Assembly (NCBI GenBank): GCA_002007465.1
Contig: LNAC01000273.1
Span: 319,643-383,642 of the forward strand
Length of the DNA stretch: 64,000 nt
Reading direction: 5' to 3'
DNA from: Ailurus styani
Taxonomy: Eukaryota; Chordata; Mammalia; Carnivora; Ailuridae
In this document: piece after piece, positions 11,101-21,634 of the stretch
How the letters are laid out: the number at the start of each line of letters is the position of its first letter
How positions within the stretch are numbered: position 1 is the first letter of the stretch
Program-made: the position numbers and the translations under genes
Notes under the pieces: model-generated
What the model saw: the letters and a program-made list of their open reading frames with translations, nothing else
What the model was told of the DNA's origin: nothing
Database searches by the model: none

Positions 11101-11629
11101 TTTTAGCTTAGGTTTCTCACAGTGGACCCTGAGATAAGGACAGGGTTCAAGTTTATTTAGGAGGTCACCCCAAGAAACGCCAGAGAGGAAATGGAGACCA
11201 TGGGCAAGGAGAGAGAAAAACCAATAGGGGCTGTATTAGCACAGGTTCATCGCTATGCATAATGCGGGCTTATTGCCCCTGGGGTGGAGCCCTTTAGAGA
11301 AATCATTTGAAACTCACCCTGCAATCATCCTAACCAGAGCACTGGGAGGCTGGGCCATGTATCTGCCTTCTCCCATTTCCCATTGGCTGAGTATTGACCT
11401 GAGGGTGTTCATTCTTTTGCACTTTTAGGTTGTACCTGTGGAGGTCAAGCAAACTCCTAAAGAACTAAAGAAAGTCCTCAGGCAAATAAAAGAGAAACAT
11501 GGGTGTTAAAGATAGGAAACTGTTGGTGCGCTGAAAACTCTTCAGCGGCAGGGAGGATGAGGCAGGGCACCAAGGATGTCTGTCATTCACTGAGTATGAG
11601 TCATGGCTAATTTGGTCATAGCACAGTAG
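11101..11629. other. Insert between the halves of an ancient repeat, unassigned
   Basis: About 530 bp separate the two halves. The stretch includes 'gtttctcacagtggaccctg' and 'ttcaagtttatttaggaggt', which look like one end of an old interspersed element. I found no clear target duplication. Confidence 0.35.
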
Positions 11630-11900
11630 GGAGAATATGAAGAGAAATGAGTTCAGAGAGGTAGGCAGAAGCCAGATATGTATAACTTTGCCAGTTTTAA
11701 GTCCATTTGCACGGAGTAGCTATTGGAGGATTTGAAGTGGGGAAATGATCTGATAAGATCAAGCTTTAGAGAGACAGCTGTGGGTTTGTTTGTTTGTTTG
11801 TTTGTTTTTTGTGTGGAAGATGGCCTCTAAGGGGGCAAGGCAAGAGGCAGGAAGATGGATTAGGAAGCCATTGCAGTAGTCCAGGCAAATATCATAGTCA
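11630..11900 (+). repeat. Ancient interspersed repeat, second half, with (GTTT)n tract
   Basis: The segments 'gaggtaggcagaagccag', 'gaagtggggaaatgatctga' and 'aagccattgcagtagtccag' continue the repeat of 10906-11100 in the same order and strand. A GTTT run lies at about 11786-11807. Confidence 0.45.
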
Positions 11901-12417
11901 ATCGGGTTCAGTGGTAGATTATTAGTCTTCATTTTATTCAATCTATAAACAGTATTTGACATAATTGATCACTTTCTTTGAAACACTTTTTTGCCTTAGC
12001 TTCCAGAACACCATTTTCTCTGGTTTCTTCCACCACTTTGTAGGGACTCTCAGGTCTCAGTTCTGGGACATTTTCTCTATCTTTATATACTCCCTGGGTG
12101 ATCTCAGGGAGTTTTCCAGCTTTAAATACCACTGGCACCCATAAGTCTTTCAAATGTATATCTCTAGACCAGAGCTCTCTCTTAAACTCCAGAATCATTC
12201 ACGTCACTACCAGCTCATTGCCATTTGGGGATCTGACTGACCCCTCAAACCTAACATGTCGAAAATGGAACCCTTGATTGCCCTCACCCCTGCAATTGAT
12301 GGTAAGGCTTAAGGTTATAGCAGTCGAGGTGGGGAAAGTGGTGGCTCATGAAACATTTCAGAGGAATTAGCCCACAAGTCTTAATGATAGAGTAGATGTG
12401 AGCACCCGGAAGAATCT
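11901..12417. other. Unassigned stretch
   Basis: No repeat or gene was recognised. An 86-codon ORF on the - strand at 11938-12198 lacks any known motif. Confidence 0.4.
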
Positions 12418-12567
12418 AAGACAGCAACTTAGGGGTGGGTGGGTTATGGACATTGGGGAGGGTTTGTGCTATGGTGAGTGCTGTGAAAGGTATAAGCCTG
12501 ATGATTCACAGACCTGTACCCCTGGGGCAAAAAAAAAAAAAAAAAAAAAAAAAAGACAGCAACTTAG
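12418..12567 (+). mobile_element. Young, heavily 5'-truncated L1 3' end with 15-bp TSD
   Basis: About 95 bases matching the end of carnivore L1, as I remember it ('gagtgctgtgaaaggtat', 'gattcacagacctgtacccc', 'tggggc'), are followed by a pure A-run of about 26. The flanks are an exact repeat of aagacagcaacttag at 12418-12432 and 12553-12567. The intact duplication and A-run point to a recent target-primed insertion. The ORF reading through it is not a gene. Confidence 0.88.
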
Positions 12568-12762
12568 TCTTGACCTGAACAACTGGATATGCAATAGTGT
12601 TATTTACTGAAATGGAAAGGAGTAGATTTGTCAGAGAAAAATCAATGGTTCTGTTGTGACAGCATTAAGTGTGAGATGCCTATTAAGTATCCAATAGGTT
12701 GTGTGAGGTATTGGAGTGCTCCATCTAAAGGAGAGGTTCCCTCATCCACAGTTATTTTTAAA

Positions 12763-13006
12763 AAAGCTAAGTGAGGGGACGCCTGGGTGGCTCAGTTGGT
12801 TGAATGGCCGATTCTTGATTTCAGCTCAAGTCATGATCTCAGACTTGTGAGATCTAGCCCCACGTCAGGCTCTGTGCTCCGTGGGGAGTCTGCTTGAGAG
12901 TCTCTCTTTCCCTCTCCCTCCACCCCTTCACTTCCAGCCCCGCGTGTGTGCATGCTCTCTCTCTCACAAATGAATAATTCTTAAAAAAAATTTAAAGCTA
13001 AATGAG
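12763..13006 (+). mobile_element. CanSINE, + strand, with TSD
   Basis: The body at 12776-12993 has the head 'gggacgcctgggtggctcag' and an older CT-rich region. The flanks are aaagctaagtgag and aaagctaaatgag, which differ at one base. Confidence 0.95.
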
Positions 13007-13243
13007 AATTTTACAAAGATTTAAAATAAAGGCTGTCTGCTTCTCTCTGAATATTGGGACTGTGGAACTGAAGAATAGTTGTCTAACCATTAAACACTTG
13101 GGAAAGAGGAGAAGATGATATGGGCTGAAAAACACTCTCATGAAGTATATCCTAAAATGTTCACAAGCAGGTTAGCCACCCAAAACATTAAGGTGTCCTT
13201 ATCAAACACATTTTGGTGTAAAAAATCTATCATAGCCAGGTCA

Positions 13244-13342
13244 GTCCTATGTATGTATATATGTATGTGTGTGTGTGTTTTTTTGTTGTTGCCGTTGTTG
13301 TCGTTGTTGTTGTCGTTGTTGGATGGATGGATGGATGGATGG
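13244..13342. repeat. Compound microsatellite (TATG/TG)n(GTTGTC)n(GGAT)n
   Basis: The order is TATG and TG units, a T-run, imperfect GTT/GTC units, and then five GGAT units. It abuts the tail of an old - strand SINE, so it probably grew from that tail. The 125- and 79-codon ORFs here translate low-complexity DNA. Confidence 0.95.
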
Positions 13343-13428
13343 AATCTCTACACCCAAGGTGGGACTCAATGCCACAATCCCGAGATCAAGAGTGGCAGGC
13401 TTCCCCAACTGAGCCAGCCAGGTACCCC
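13343..13428 (-). mobile_element. Old short CanSINE, - strand
   Basis: 'aatctctacacccaaggtgg', 'gagatcaagagtggcagg' and 'gagccagccaggtacccc' are the old CanSINE type in reverse, as at 5280 and 22626. Its tail is replaced by the compound microsatellite. Confidence 0.9.
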
Positions 13429-13431
13429 AAA

Positions 13432-13998
13432 TCCGTCCTTTTTAAATCCTCTGCTCAAATACCTCCAACGACGGCCCATTTTATTTAAATAGAAGTCCTG
13501 ACTATACACGATCTGATTGTCTCCAACCTTGGTCCCTGCCCACCTATACCCTTTTTCCAGCACAGCTCCTTTCCTCACTCAGGTATACCTACAGTAGTCT
13601 CCTAACTGCCTTAAACATTCCAAATTGCCCACTCGCCTTTGCCCTTGTTGCTTCCCTCTGCGCTCTTCCTCCCAGATATGTGTGTGGCTTTTCCCCTACC
13701 CTTGCTCAAATACTCTGGTCTTGTTCAAATATTTCTGCCGCAGGAGATGGTCCTTGTGAAATCTCAGACTCTGTCATTGTTTTTCCATTTACTCTGTTTA
13801 TTCTTCACAATTTTTATCACCACTTGAGCTTAGTTTATGTATCTATTATCTGTCTTTCTTTTTAGCGTGTAAGCATCAACGGGCTAGGGACTTTATTTGG
13901 TCTATTTTGTTTAATGCTGTATCTCTAGATCCTGGAAAATTGCCTGACACGTGAAATATACTTGGTAAGGATTTAATTGAATAAATAAATGAACAAAT
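13432..13998 (+). repeat. L2 LINE 3' end, + strand
   Basis: The order follows L2: 'ctcaaatacctccaacgacg', 'agaagtcctgactatacac', 'cctttgcccttgttgcttcc', 'gtgtaagcatcaacgggc', and a last part 'ttgcctgacacgtgaaatat' with a TGAATAAATAAATGAA-like tail. Open frames of 61 and 62 codons are remnants or chance. Confidence 0.88.
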
Positions 13999-14272
13999 GA
14001 TTCTTTTTAAGTTTATATCATCAAATATTTCTTATGTGACTATGGAATGTTCTGTGGAACATTCTATGGAACAGTCTGTGGAATGACTATGGGAGCCACA
14101 TAAAAATATTTGATGGGTAGGAGACATATGCTTTGATAGGAAATCTCAGAGCCTAGATTCAAAGATCTAGGCAGGCAGGCCCTATATCAGCAAGGAAATC
14201 TCTCAAAATTTAGTGAGTGGCCACTAGCCATTCAGGGAAAGAGCTCCTGTGTCTGACCCAGGGGCAGAGGTT
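13999..14272. other. Unassigned stretch with a perfect short hairpin
   Basis: The only notable item is an imperfect array of tggaa-type units at about 14041-14093. Inside it gaatgttc (14045-14052) and gaacattc (14057-14064) are inverted repeats around a 4-base loop. Confidence 0.6.
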
Positions 14273-14512
14273 AGAATGATAATAATCATGGTCGCCTGGG
14301 TGGCTTGGTTGGTTAAGCGGCTGACTGTTGGTTTCGGCTCAGGTCATGATCTCAGGGTCCTGGGATGGAGCCCTACATTGGTCTTCATGCTCAGCCGGGA
14401 GTCTGCTTGAGGATTCTCTCTCTCTGTCTCCCTCTGCTCCTCCCCCTGCTTGCACTCTCTCTCTAAAATAAATAAATAAACCTTAAGGAAAAAAAAGAAT
14501 GGTAATAATCAT
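14273..14512 (+). mobile_element. CanSINE, + strand, with 17-bp TSD
   Basis: The body at 14290-14495 starts 'ggtcgcctgggtggcttgg' and ends in AAATAAATAAACC plus A-rich tail. The flanks are agaatgataataatcat and agaatggtaataatcat. Confidence 0.95.
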
Positions 14513-14601
14513 ATTATCATATTGTATGGAGTATTGAAACTAGAGGTCAGGCAAAGGAGAACAATCAAGGACCTAATTATCAGAACTTGGTTATATATTA
14601 G

Positions 14602-14757
14602 GGTCTCAGACTTTCTTGTCCATTAGAATCCACTGGGCAACTTTTAAAACTCTCCATGTTGAGGTCTCACCCCATACCAGTAAAGTCAGGGTATCTAGGG
14701 ATGGGACGCAGGTCCAGTGAGTAATTTCAAGGTGCAGACAAAGTTGAGAACCAGTAA
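14602..14757 (+). mobile_element. MER5A-like hAT DNA element, copy 1
   Basis: It starts at 'ctcagactttcttgtccat', has a 'ggcaacttttaaaactctcc' part and ends at 'gttgagaaccagt', the expected MER5A terminal end. It is diverged. Confidence 0.7.
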
Positions 14758-14922
14758 ACTGGCTGTTGCTCTTGAGACTGTGGTCCCCTGTCTGGTAGCT
14801 CTGGCATTACCTGAAAATTGTTAGAAATGCAGAATTGAAAGCTCCATCTCTCTCTACGTGAATAAGAATCTGCATTTTTAGTAAGAGGTGAACACTGAAA
14901 TTTGAAAGGCACTAATATAGAC
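14758..14922 (+). mobile_element. MER5A-like hAT DNA element, copy 2
   Basis: It starts at about 'ctcttgagactgtggtcccc', runs through 'ttgttagaaatgcagaatt' and 'aataagaatctgcattttta', and ends near 'tttgaaaggcacta'. It lies directly after copy 1 in the same orientation. Confidence 0.7.
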
Positions 14923-15334
14923 CACAAGGTCAGAACTAGGCAGGAGATAAGGTCATTCACCTCAAGTCCCTGGGGTGAATTAGCGGACCATAAATCCACT
15001 GTCTTCATTCACTCTGCTTTCTGATTTAGGTCCGAGTTAGTTCCAGAGCCTGGCAGTGGGGGTGGGGGTAGGGGTCATTCAGAAGGAGGACTAGTGGTCA
15101 CAGCTCTAGAAGAGGTCAGTTAAAAGAACAAGGATCCACGCAAGGTTTAAATCCAGGGTAAGACAACTGGTTGGAGATGGTATTGGAAAGGTTTGCTGGT
15201 TCCAGAATGTAAAAGAGCCACAGATAGTGATGGTGTTGGAGCTGGTGAGTGACATGATTATATGGATATTTTAGGCTAGGTAGAAATTCTTGATGCACTC
15301 CTGAGAAAAAACAATATTGAGATAAGGATAGTAT
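14923..15334. other. Unassigned stretch with G-rich tract
   Basis: No repeat or gene was recognised. A G-rich run lies at about 15057-15075. Confidence 0.45.
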
Positions 15335-15563
15335 AAGAATGAGAATAGGGCGCCTGGGTGGCTCAGTGGGTTAATGCCTCTGCTTTCGGCTCAGGTCATG
15401 ATCTCAGGGTCCTGGGATCGAGGCCCGCATCGGGCTCCCTGCTCAGCGGGGAGCCTGCTTCCCCCTCTCTCTCTCTGCCTGCCTCTCTGCCTCCTTGTGA
15501 TCTCTCTCCCTCTGTGAAATAAATAAATAAAATCTTTAAAAAAAAAAAAAAAGAATGAGAATA
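15335..15563 (+). mobile_element. Young CanSINE, + strand, with exact 13-bp TSD
   Basis: The body at 15348-15550 is close to the consensus shared by several copies here (GAGGCCCGCATCGGGCTCC type). It ends in AAATAAATAAAATCTTT plus a long A-run. The flanks are aagaatgagaata on both sides, with no difference. Confidence 0.97.
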
Positions 15564-16129
15564 AGCAGTAATCTTTTCACTATCCTTCAGTATTGCTATA
15601 CGTCCACAAGTCTCAGAATTAGGTTGTGTAGCTTATTATTTTAATCATCCAAATATTAAAAAATCACCTAAAATTAGGAGAACAAGTAGAAACCAACAGT
15701 AGATTAGAAATTGTTTTGCTTGGTTAGCTTTGTTAAGATGCTGCTAAATTCTTTTCTTCAGAAATATAACTTTTTATTTCCATGTCAATAGCTAGTTGAC
15801 ATTTTTTTTGCCACTTCATATAACTATTCTTACAATTGCAACTTAAAAGTTGCAACACACTTTACATATTTTAAGAAAGCATTGGTATATTCAGAAATTC
15901 CTCTAGGCTGCTAATCAAGCTTAATATATACCTTCACATTCATGTCACCTCATTCTAAATGCATGTGCTAGTTTCACTGTGAAGGGTGAGGAAAATGCAG
16001 GAAAACTAAGAAGTGAGAGAAAGGTAAGGATTATGTAAGGAATCTGATTTGCGATGTAAATGGGCCCTTTTCTATTATGAAGTATTTTATCATGTGTACT
16101 CTATTTTTTCAAAAATTGCAATTGGGCAC
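15564..16129. other. Unassigned AT-rich stretch
   Basis: No gene or repeat was recognised. Confidence 0.45.
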
Positions 16130-16245
16130 TGACCTACTAAACTATAATCTCAACGAGGTAGGGTCAGATTCAAAAGCTTAACACCATTCTTGGCAGGGAG
16201 TAGGTGCTCAGTAAGTACGTGTTGAATAAATGAATGGATAATTAT
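16130..16245 (+). repeat. L2-like LINE 3' tail, + strand
   Basis: 'actataatctcaacgaggta' and 'ggcagggagtaggtgctcag' followed by 'gttgaataaatgaatgga' match the end of L2. MIR is an alternative for the last 50 bases. Confidence 0.55.
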
Positions 16246-16489
16246 CAGCTTATTACTGCCTCTTTCTCTAGAAGGGGGTTGCCCTTGGCTGATGGGAACT
16301 TTCCTAGAGAAAACTGGGAGGCTGGTCTTCTGAAACTATAGCTTTGCCTTATTTTCTCTCCACTTTCTTATCCTGCTCATCCTCCTTCCGTATAGGTGTC
16401 TCCTAAAAACATGCTTGCCCAGGGTCTCCTGTCTTAGACTCCGCTTCTGGGAAATCTGATCTGAGACACTGTATCCATGACTGTTATAT

Positions 16490-16494
16490 ATTTA

Positions 16495-16533
<39 letters not shown>

Positions 16534-16541
16534 ATGTATAT
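16490..16541. repeat. (TG)n microsatellite
   Basis: About 16 TG units are flanked by TATG and TGCATGTATA variants. The ORF over it is an artefact of low complexity. Confidence 0.97.
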
Positions 16542-16662
16542 GGATGTGTGCGTATATAACACACAAAGTTTTTCAAAATTTTTATCCTGCCCTAGACTAA
16601 GAAGTGCATTTTACATTTTGACCCAGTATAGAAGGTTAATAAAAATCTACATGCCGACACAC

Positions 16663-16770
16663 ACGTATCCATTCATTTAGCAGCAAATGTTTATCTATTG
16701 CCTATTTTGGGCCAAACACTGTTCTCTGTTCTATTTGGTGGGGAAATAGCAGTAAAAACGGAGTTTGCGT
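16663..16770 (-). repeat. L2 LINE 3' tail, - strand
   Basis: 'attcatttagcagcaaatgt', 'gggccaaacactgttctctg' and 'gggaaatagcagtaaaaacg' read as the L2 3' end in reverse. Confidence 0.7.
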
Positions 16771-17689
16771 TTTACATTTGTAACACAAGACTTAACTTTA
16801 CCGTGTGTTATATAGGCTGATACACTGTATTCTATCTAATATTTTCTTTTATATTCTATTGTGTTCGCTTCCTTTTTAAAAAAAATGCTGTTCATGACCC
16901 ACTAAATTGATTTAACAATGTGCTCGAGACTTGTAACCATTAGTTTGAAAATATTGTCTTAGATAGTGTCAAGTCTGATTTTATAAGGTTTAGGGATGTT
17001 TTTGTTAATACCTTCAGGCATTTACTATGCTATAATACTTAATATGAAGGAAAAATATATAACTGACATATGCATGGTATTATTATCTTCTTCTTTGAAG
17101 ACTTATATGATTCAACCTTTATTTTTATTAGTATTTCTTTTCAAAATACCCTTTTCATCTTCTTCAATTAGAAGTCAATAAATGGAGCTTTTGCTCTATG
17201 TCTAAACTGTCAAGGTCTCTAAGAGAAAATGTGCTTTAAAGCAGGAGGAGTTAATGGTCACTCTTGCACTATAAATTCTATTGGCAGATACTCTACTGGC
17301 TGGTAGATATAAGGATGACTTTCTCCTTGAAAACTCTAATGAGACCTGGGAATAATATACAATCTCTGATTCAGGTACTATCCTCTAAATGTAAAAGCTT
17401 TTAAACAATCTTAAAACCTTATCTAAAATAAATCACATTATTTCCTGTTATTTCTTTGAGAAGTAAATATGTCTAATATAGACCATAAATATTTGTGAAG
17501 CAAAAGAACTTCAGTTTTTGAAAACATCATTTTCTTCTTGAGAAGAGGTTATGACATATGTTTGCACTTGATTGACTGAGAAATGATGAAGTTTTGTGTC
17601 TTCTACAAATAAGTCTTCCTGGAGAGGGACTTAGAAAGGCCAAGGCTGAAGCAACTGTGAATGGTGGAAAGAAAGCACCCTCCAAAAAT
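16771..17689. other. Unassigned stretch
   Basis: The part 'gacccactaaattgatttaa' at about 16898, followed by 'gtttgaaaatattgtc', suggests one end of an old DNA transposon, but the other end was not found. The rest shows nothing recognisable. Confidence 0.4.
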
Positions 17690-17882
17690 GACCTGGATTT
17701 AAATACAAATTCTCCCAAAGAAGTGTGTGGCATGGGGCTTGCTTATGAACCGTAGTTTCCTTCTCTGTAAAATGGGATAATAATCCTAACTTCACAGGGT
17801 TATTGGAGAAAAATATATGATAATATATTGAATGTCTGGCTCATTATCACTCAATAGACACTCAGTAAATGTTAATTTATAT
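17690..17882 (+). repeat. MIR, + strand
   Basis: The MIR core 'ctctgtaaaatgggataata' is well kept. It is followed by 'cttcacagggttattgga' and a tail 'gacactcagtaaatgtta'. Confidence 0.88.
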
Positions 17883-18679
17883 CAATCAAGGTTCATCAAG
17901 AGAGGATATTTAGCTTGCATAGTCAGAGAAGTCATGGAAACCATAGGAAAATTCTCTGATTGTTTAACATACCCACTGAGACTTCCATATCCAAACAGTA
18001 GCTCTGAGATGCCACAGGTAGAGCCCAGTGATGATGTTCTCACTCCGAACATCTTCAAAACTCCACCTCTGGAGTTGCCCTCAGAAGAAATCTTACTTTA
18101 TAGTCACATTTTATTATCGATGTTATTCAGTATTTATCCAGCTGTACCTTTCTCATCAGACTTAGATCTCAATGAGTTTACATGGTTCTAAAAGTCCAAT
18201 TCAACCTTAAAAGGTTAAATTACTGAAAAAAAATGTGATACAGGATCTAAAGGCAACATAGAAAGGGGAACTCTGAAAAATACTCTGATTCTCTGCAGCT
18301 AACATGATCGTTGGGGGATCAGCTTGGCTTGCCAAGAAGTAAAGAAGATATAAACTACCGCTGGTGATGCTCAACAATAAGCCAAGGACAGTGTCCAGCT
18401 GCTCAGGAGCATACTGCAGCTACAGGCCAGAGCCAGGCTCTGAAATCTTGTGGTGTACTGAGGCCAACAGCTTAGAGCTTGAGGCTTGGGAGCTTGTATA
18501 AATCTAGAGCTTTAAAGGACCTCTCTAGGCTCCACGCTCAGAATTTGTCTTAGCTAAGATATGGCTGGTCTTACAGTTCTCATCCAGTTCAAGCTCTCTG
18601 TCTTACTGTTTTAAATTTGCCCTTGCATCTCAGAGTCTGCTCTTACTCAGAATGAGACAGTTCCATGATGACCACAGGA
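17883..18679. other. Unassigned stretch with a 119-codon chance ORF
   Basis: The ORF at 17832-18191 starts inside the MIR copy and has no domain, so I do not call it a gene. No repeat was recognised in the rest. Confidence 0.5.
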
Positions 18680-18860
18680 AGAATTGTTTAACTTTTTTGA
18701 ACCTCAGATTCCTTATGGAAAATGAAAGTAGTAACAATACATGCCAGTAAGATTGTTGTGAGTTTACATAAGATAATGAAAATAGAGTGGGCAACGAGAC
18801 ACTTGGCGCAGAGTAAATTCTTAATAAATTATAGATATTATTATTATTACTATTATTCAG
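18680..18860 (+). repeat. MIR, + strand, ending in (ATT)n
   Basis: 'tgaacctcagattccttatgg', 'gattgttgtgagtttacat' and 'gcgcagagtaaattcttaat' follow MIR order. An ATT run lies at its end. Confidence 0.78.
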
Positions 18861-19841
18861 AGCAGCCCAATCTACCTCTGTGCCCAGCTCAATGCCTAGG
18901 AAACCCAGCTCAATTAGAGGCATATTTTTCAAAAAAAGGGGATCCTTGACAACTATTAATTGGGTAAGGAACATTTTATAGAGTGTTCTGAGTTCATATT
19001 GTGGGAGAAGAGAAAGACATTAAGGGCACCACACTGGTTGAATAAATTGGATATATACATTCAAGTACTTTTTTAAAATGGTCACGTGCTTATAGTCACA
19101 TTCGCTATGGAAAGATGGATTCAGTTTTCATGACTTCTAAACCCATTACCCATTTCTAGAATAATAATAACAATAATAAGAATAATAGCTAACATTTACT
19201 GATAATTACTTAGGGTACTACGAAAACCCTCCGAGTAGTATGTATATCTGGTTAGGCATCACTGTAGTGAATAAAATATCAAAGCAAAAAGAGCAAAGCC
19301 ATCCCTTCCCGCATCTTTAACTCAGCTCTCTAGCCCTTCCACCCACCATGCTCTTCACTATTCCAATGTTGAGGAGGGTATAAGGCATCATTAAACTGTG
19401 TAACTGCCAATTTTCTCTTCCTACTGATAAAGTATAGATACAAATGCTTTCATTTCCACACCAGCAAATATTTATTAAATGCATTGTTGGAGGGACTGGT
19501 CAAAGAACTGAAGTAAAGTACTCCTTATTGGACGCTCTAATCCAGAGGCCATGGAATGTCTCCTAGTCCACTCCTTTGGCCAGTTCATTATGTTAGAGTG
19601 AAGAATCTTCCCACACAAATTTCCCATGTGTCAGTTTTTACGTGTCTTAAATGATGATAACACATGTCCTATTTTATAGCTTTTGTGAAAGTGTAGCAGG
19701 TCACGGATGCAACAGTTCATTGATGGGTGGCAGCACCACTTCCTTGGTCTTTGGTGTTGTTTGTTGGTCATTGGCATTTACTAGTCAAGAGGTGGAAAAG
19801 AATGGAGCTCTTCCAGGGAAGTATCACTGGAAAACTATGTT
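18861..19841. other. Unassigned stretch
   Basis: A short AATAAC-type array lies at about 19158-19188. A weak MIR-like signal is present at about 19625-19690. No gene was recognised. Confidence 0.4.
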
Positions 19842-20070
19842 AGAAAGCTATCCATTGGGCGCCTGGGTGGCTCAGTGGGTTAGAGCCTCTGCCTTTGGCT
19901 CAGGTCATGATCTCAGGGTCCTGGGATCGAGGCCCGCATCGGGCTCCCTGCTCAGCAGGGAGCCTGCTTCCTCCTCTCTCTCTGCCTGCCTCTCTGCCTA
20001 CTTGTGATCTCTATCTGTCAAATAAATAAAAAGAAAAAAATCTAAAAAAAAAAAAAAGAAAGCTATCCAT
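19842..20070 (+). mobile_element. Young CanSINE, + strand, with exact 14-bp TSD
   Basis: The body at 19857-20056 has the near-consensus sequence and an A-rich tail with AATAAATAAAAAG variation. The flanks are agaaagctatccat on both sides. A 118-codon ORF runs into the SINE and is not a gene. Confidence 0.97.
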
Positions 20071-21055
20071 CACTGATGGGGCTTTGTAGCGGGATGTTTA
20101 AGCCACCAGGTTTTGGGTCTCAAGTTCCTGCAGCCTAACCCAATTTTCAATCATTCCGGGGGTGTATCACTTGGGATTGTTATTGTGTCATAGCGGGAAA
20201 AATATAGCTAAGATTGCTGCAGGCTAGTCACTCTTCAAAGGCAAATGAAAGAATGAAATTCCTCTCTGACAGATTTTTAAACAAAGAACTTTTAACTATA
20301 TCTGGTCCAAATTTAGCTCATGCAAGACATACCATTATTTTTATGTGTCATTTACTCTTAAGATGGTTCTGCCAATAGGAAGTCATGGTTGCTGGTGTCC
20401 TGTGTGTTTTAATATGAATTGTTTGATGTTGGTTGTTATTGTTTTTCAACTTTTAGGTAACAACACCCCAAAGAATCCAACTATAGAAAGAAAGGGTAAA
20501 ATTTTAATACTTTGTTGAAGCACATCAGGAATGTCTCTTTTGAAGGAATAAGACAGCTTAGGAATTGACTTTTTCTAAAGAACAAAATGAGGCCCAACTC
20601 TCACGACATAGATTTGGCATCTCTGTAGTTTCTTTCCATAAGTAAAATACCACTGATAGCTGCTCTAGTCCTTAAAGACTGGAGAAAACTGACAGCTTTA
20701 CAGAAATGATAGAGTATCTAACATAACTATTCTTTATTCATTAACCCTAAGAAGGAGAACCTTTGAAATAACCAGGAAGAAAAATACCTATTTTCCTGAT
20801 CACCCAACATGTCAATGATTTCTCTTTTGTTGAGTGTCAAATATTCTGTAACCAAAAATCTATTTTTACAAACAGGGGCAAGGTAATTTAGAGGAGAGAA
20901 GGTGGGAGGAGGGAAAAAAGGAGGAAAGGAGGGAGGGGGGGCGGGGGGGAGATCGTGATGCGTCTTCTAGCAGTATTTCTATGCTCTTTATGTTGTCATT
21001 AGTTTTTCTCCTGATAAGCATTTTGCCTCATTCATTCAATATGTTACACCGAAGA
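20071..21055. other. Unassigned stretch containing a purine/G-rich tract
   Basis: No gene or repeat family was recognised. The tract at 20886-20953 is purine-only except for a few bases and ends in runs of eight and seven G. Confidence 0.5.
20886..20953 (+). repeat. GA/G-rich low-complexity tract
   Basis: Repeated GGAGG and GGGAGG units lead into 'agggaggggggggcggggg'. The + strand has enough G runs to form a quadruplex in principle. Confidence 0.9.
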
Positions 21056-21059
21056 CTCT

Positions 21060-21235
21060 TTTTCATTTAACTCTCCCGTGTCTCGGTTTCTTTATCCTTT
21101 AAATGATGATAATGCTTGTTCTGTTTCATCGTGAAGGTGTTAGGATTAACAGTATATTATAGATAAAAATGTTTTGAACTCCCCAGAAAGACACAATACA
21201 AGGTATTCCTATTGTTGTCATTATCACCAATAATA
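21060..21235 (+). repeat. MIR, + strand
   Basis: 'cccgtgtctcggtttcttta', 'tttaaatgatgataatgctt' and 'gtgaaggtgttaggattaac' fit the MIR core and 3' part. Confidence 0.7.
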
Positions 21236-21634
21236 CTCTGTACTCCCTCTTATTGCTTCTTAGTTTCCCAGTGTCTAGCCAAAGTAGTAGCTTAATGATG
21301 GATGTAAAATAATAGAGCTGCTAAAGAACTAAAGGCTGTTGAATTCAGTCTTTTTTTTTTTTAAATACAGAATTGGATAGTGCGACTTAGAGACATTAAA
21401 TGACTTTTGGGGTTACTATACTTCCCTGCTCAGTTTCCTCAACTGTGAGTGATTTTCAAGACTAGGTTGTCAATTCTTCTTTGTATATGCTTCTTTTCTT
21501 AGTGGCTTGAACTTTTTAAACTTGAACTATAATCTCTATTCTAAAGTTTCTAAAATTGGCACCACTATCTCTGACAAGTGTGTTCTTCAATCTCATACTT
21601 CTATTTGTTTTCACACCTTAACAGTTAGATAACC

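Noticed and set aside
13115..13492. 125-codon + strand ORF
   Set aside because: It translates a microsatellite and an old SINE.
16260..16467. LTR ending at 'cttctgggaaatctgatctg'
   Set aside because: The end resembles LTR ends seen elsewhere in the window, but there is no matching start or polyadenylation block.
17832..18191. 119-codon + strand ORF
   Set aside because: It starts in a MIR copy and has no recognisable features.
19651..20007. 118-codon + strand ORF
   Set aside because: The last third is CanSINE and the rest has no motif.
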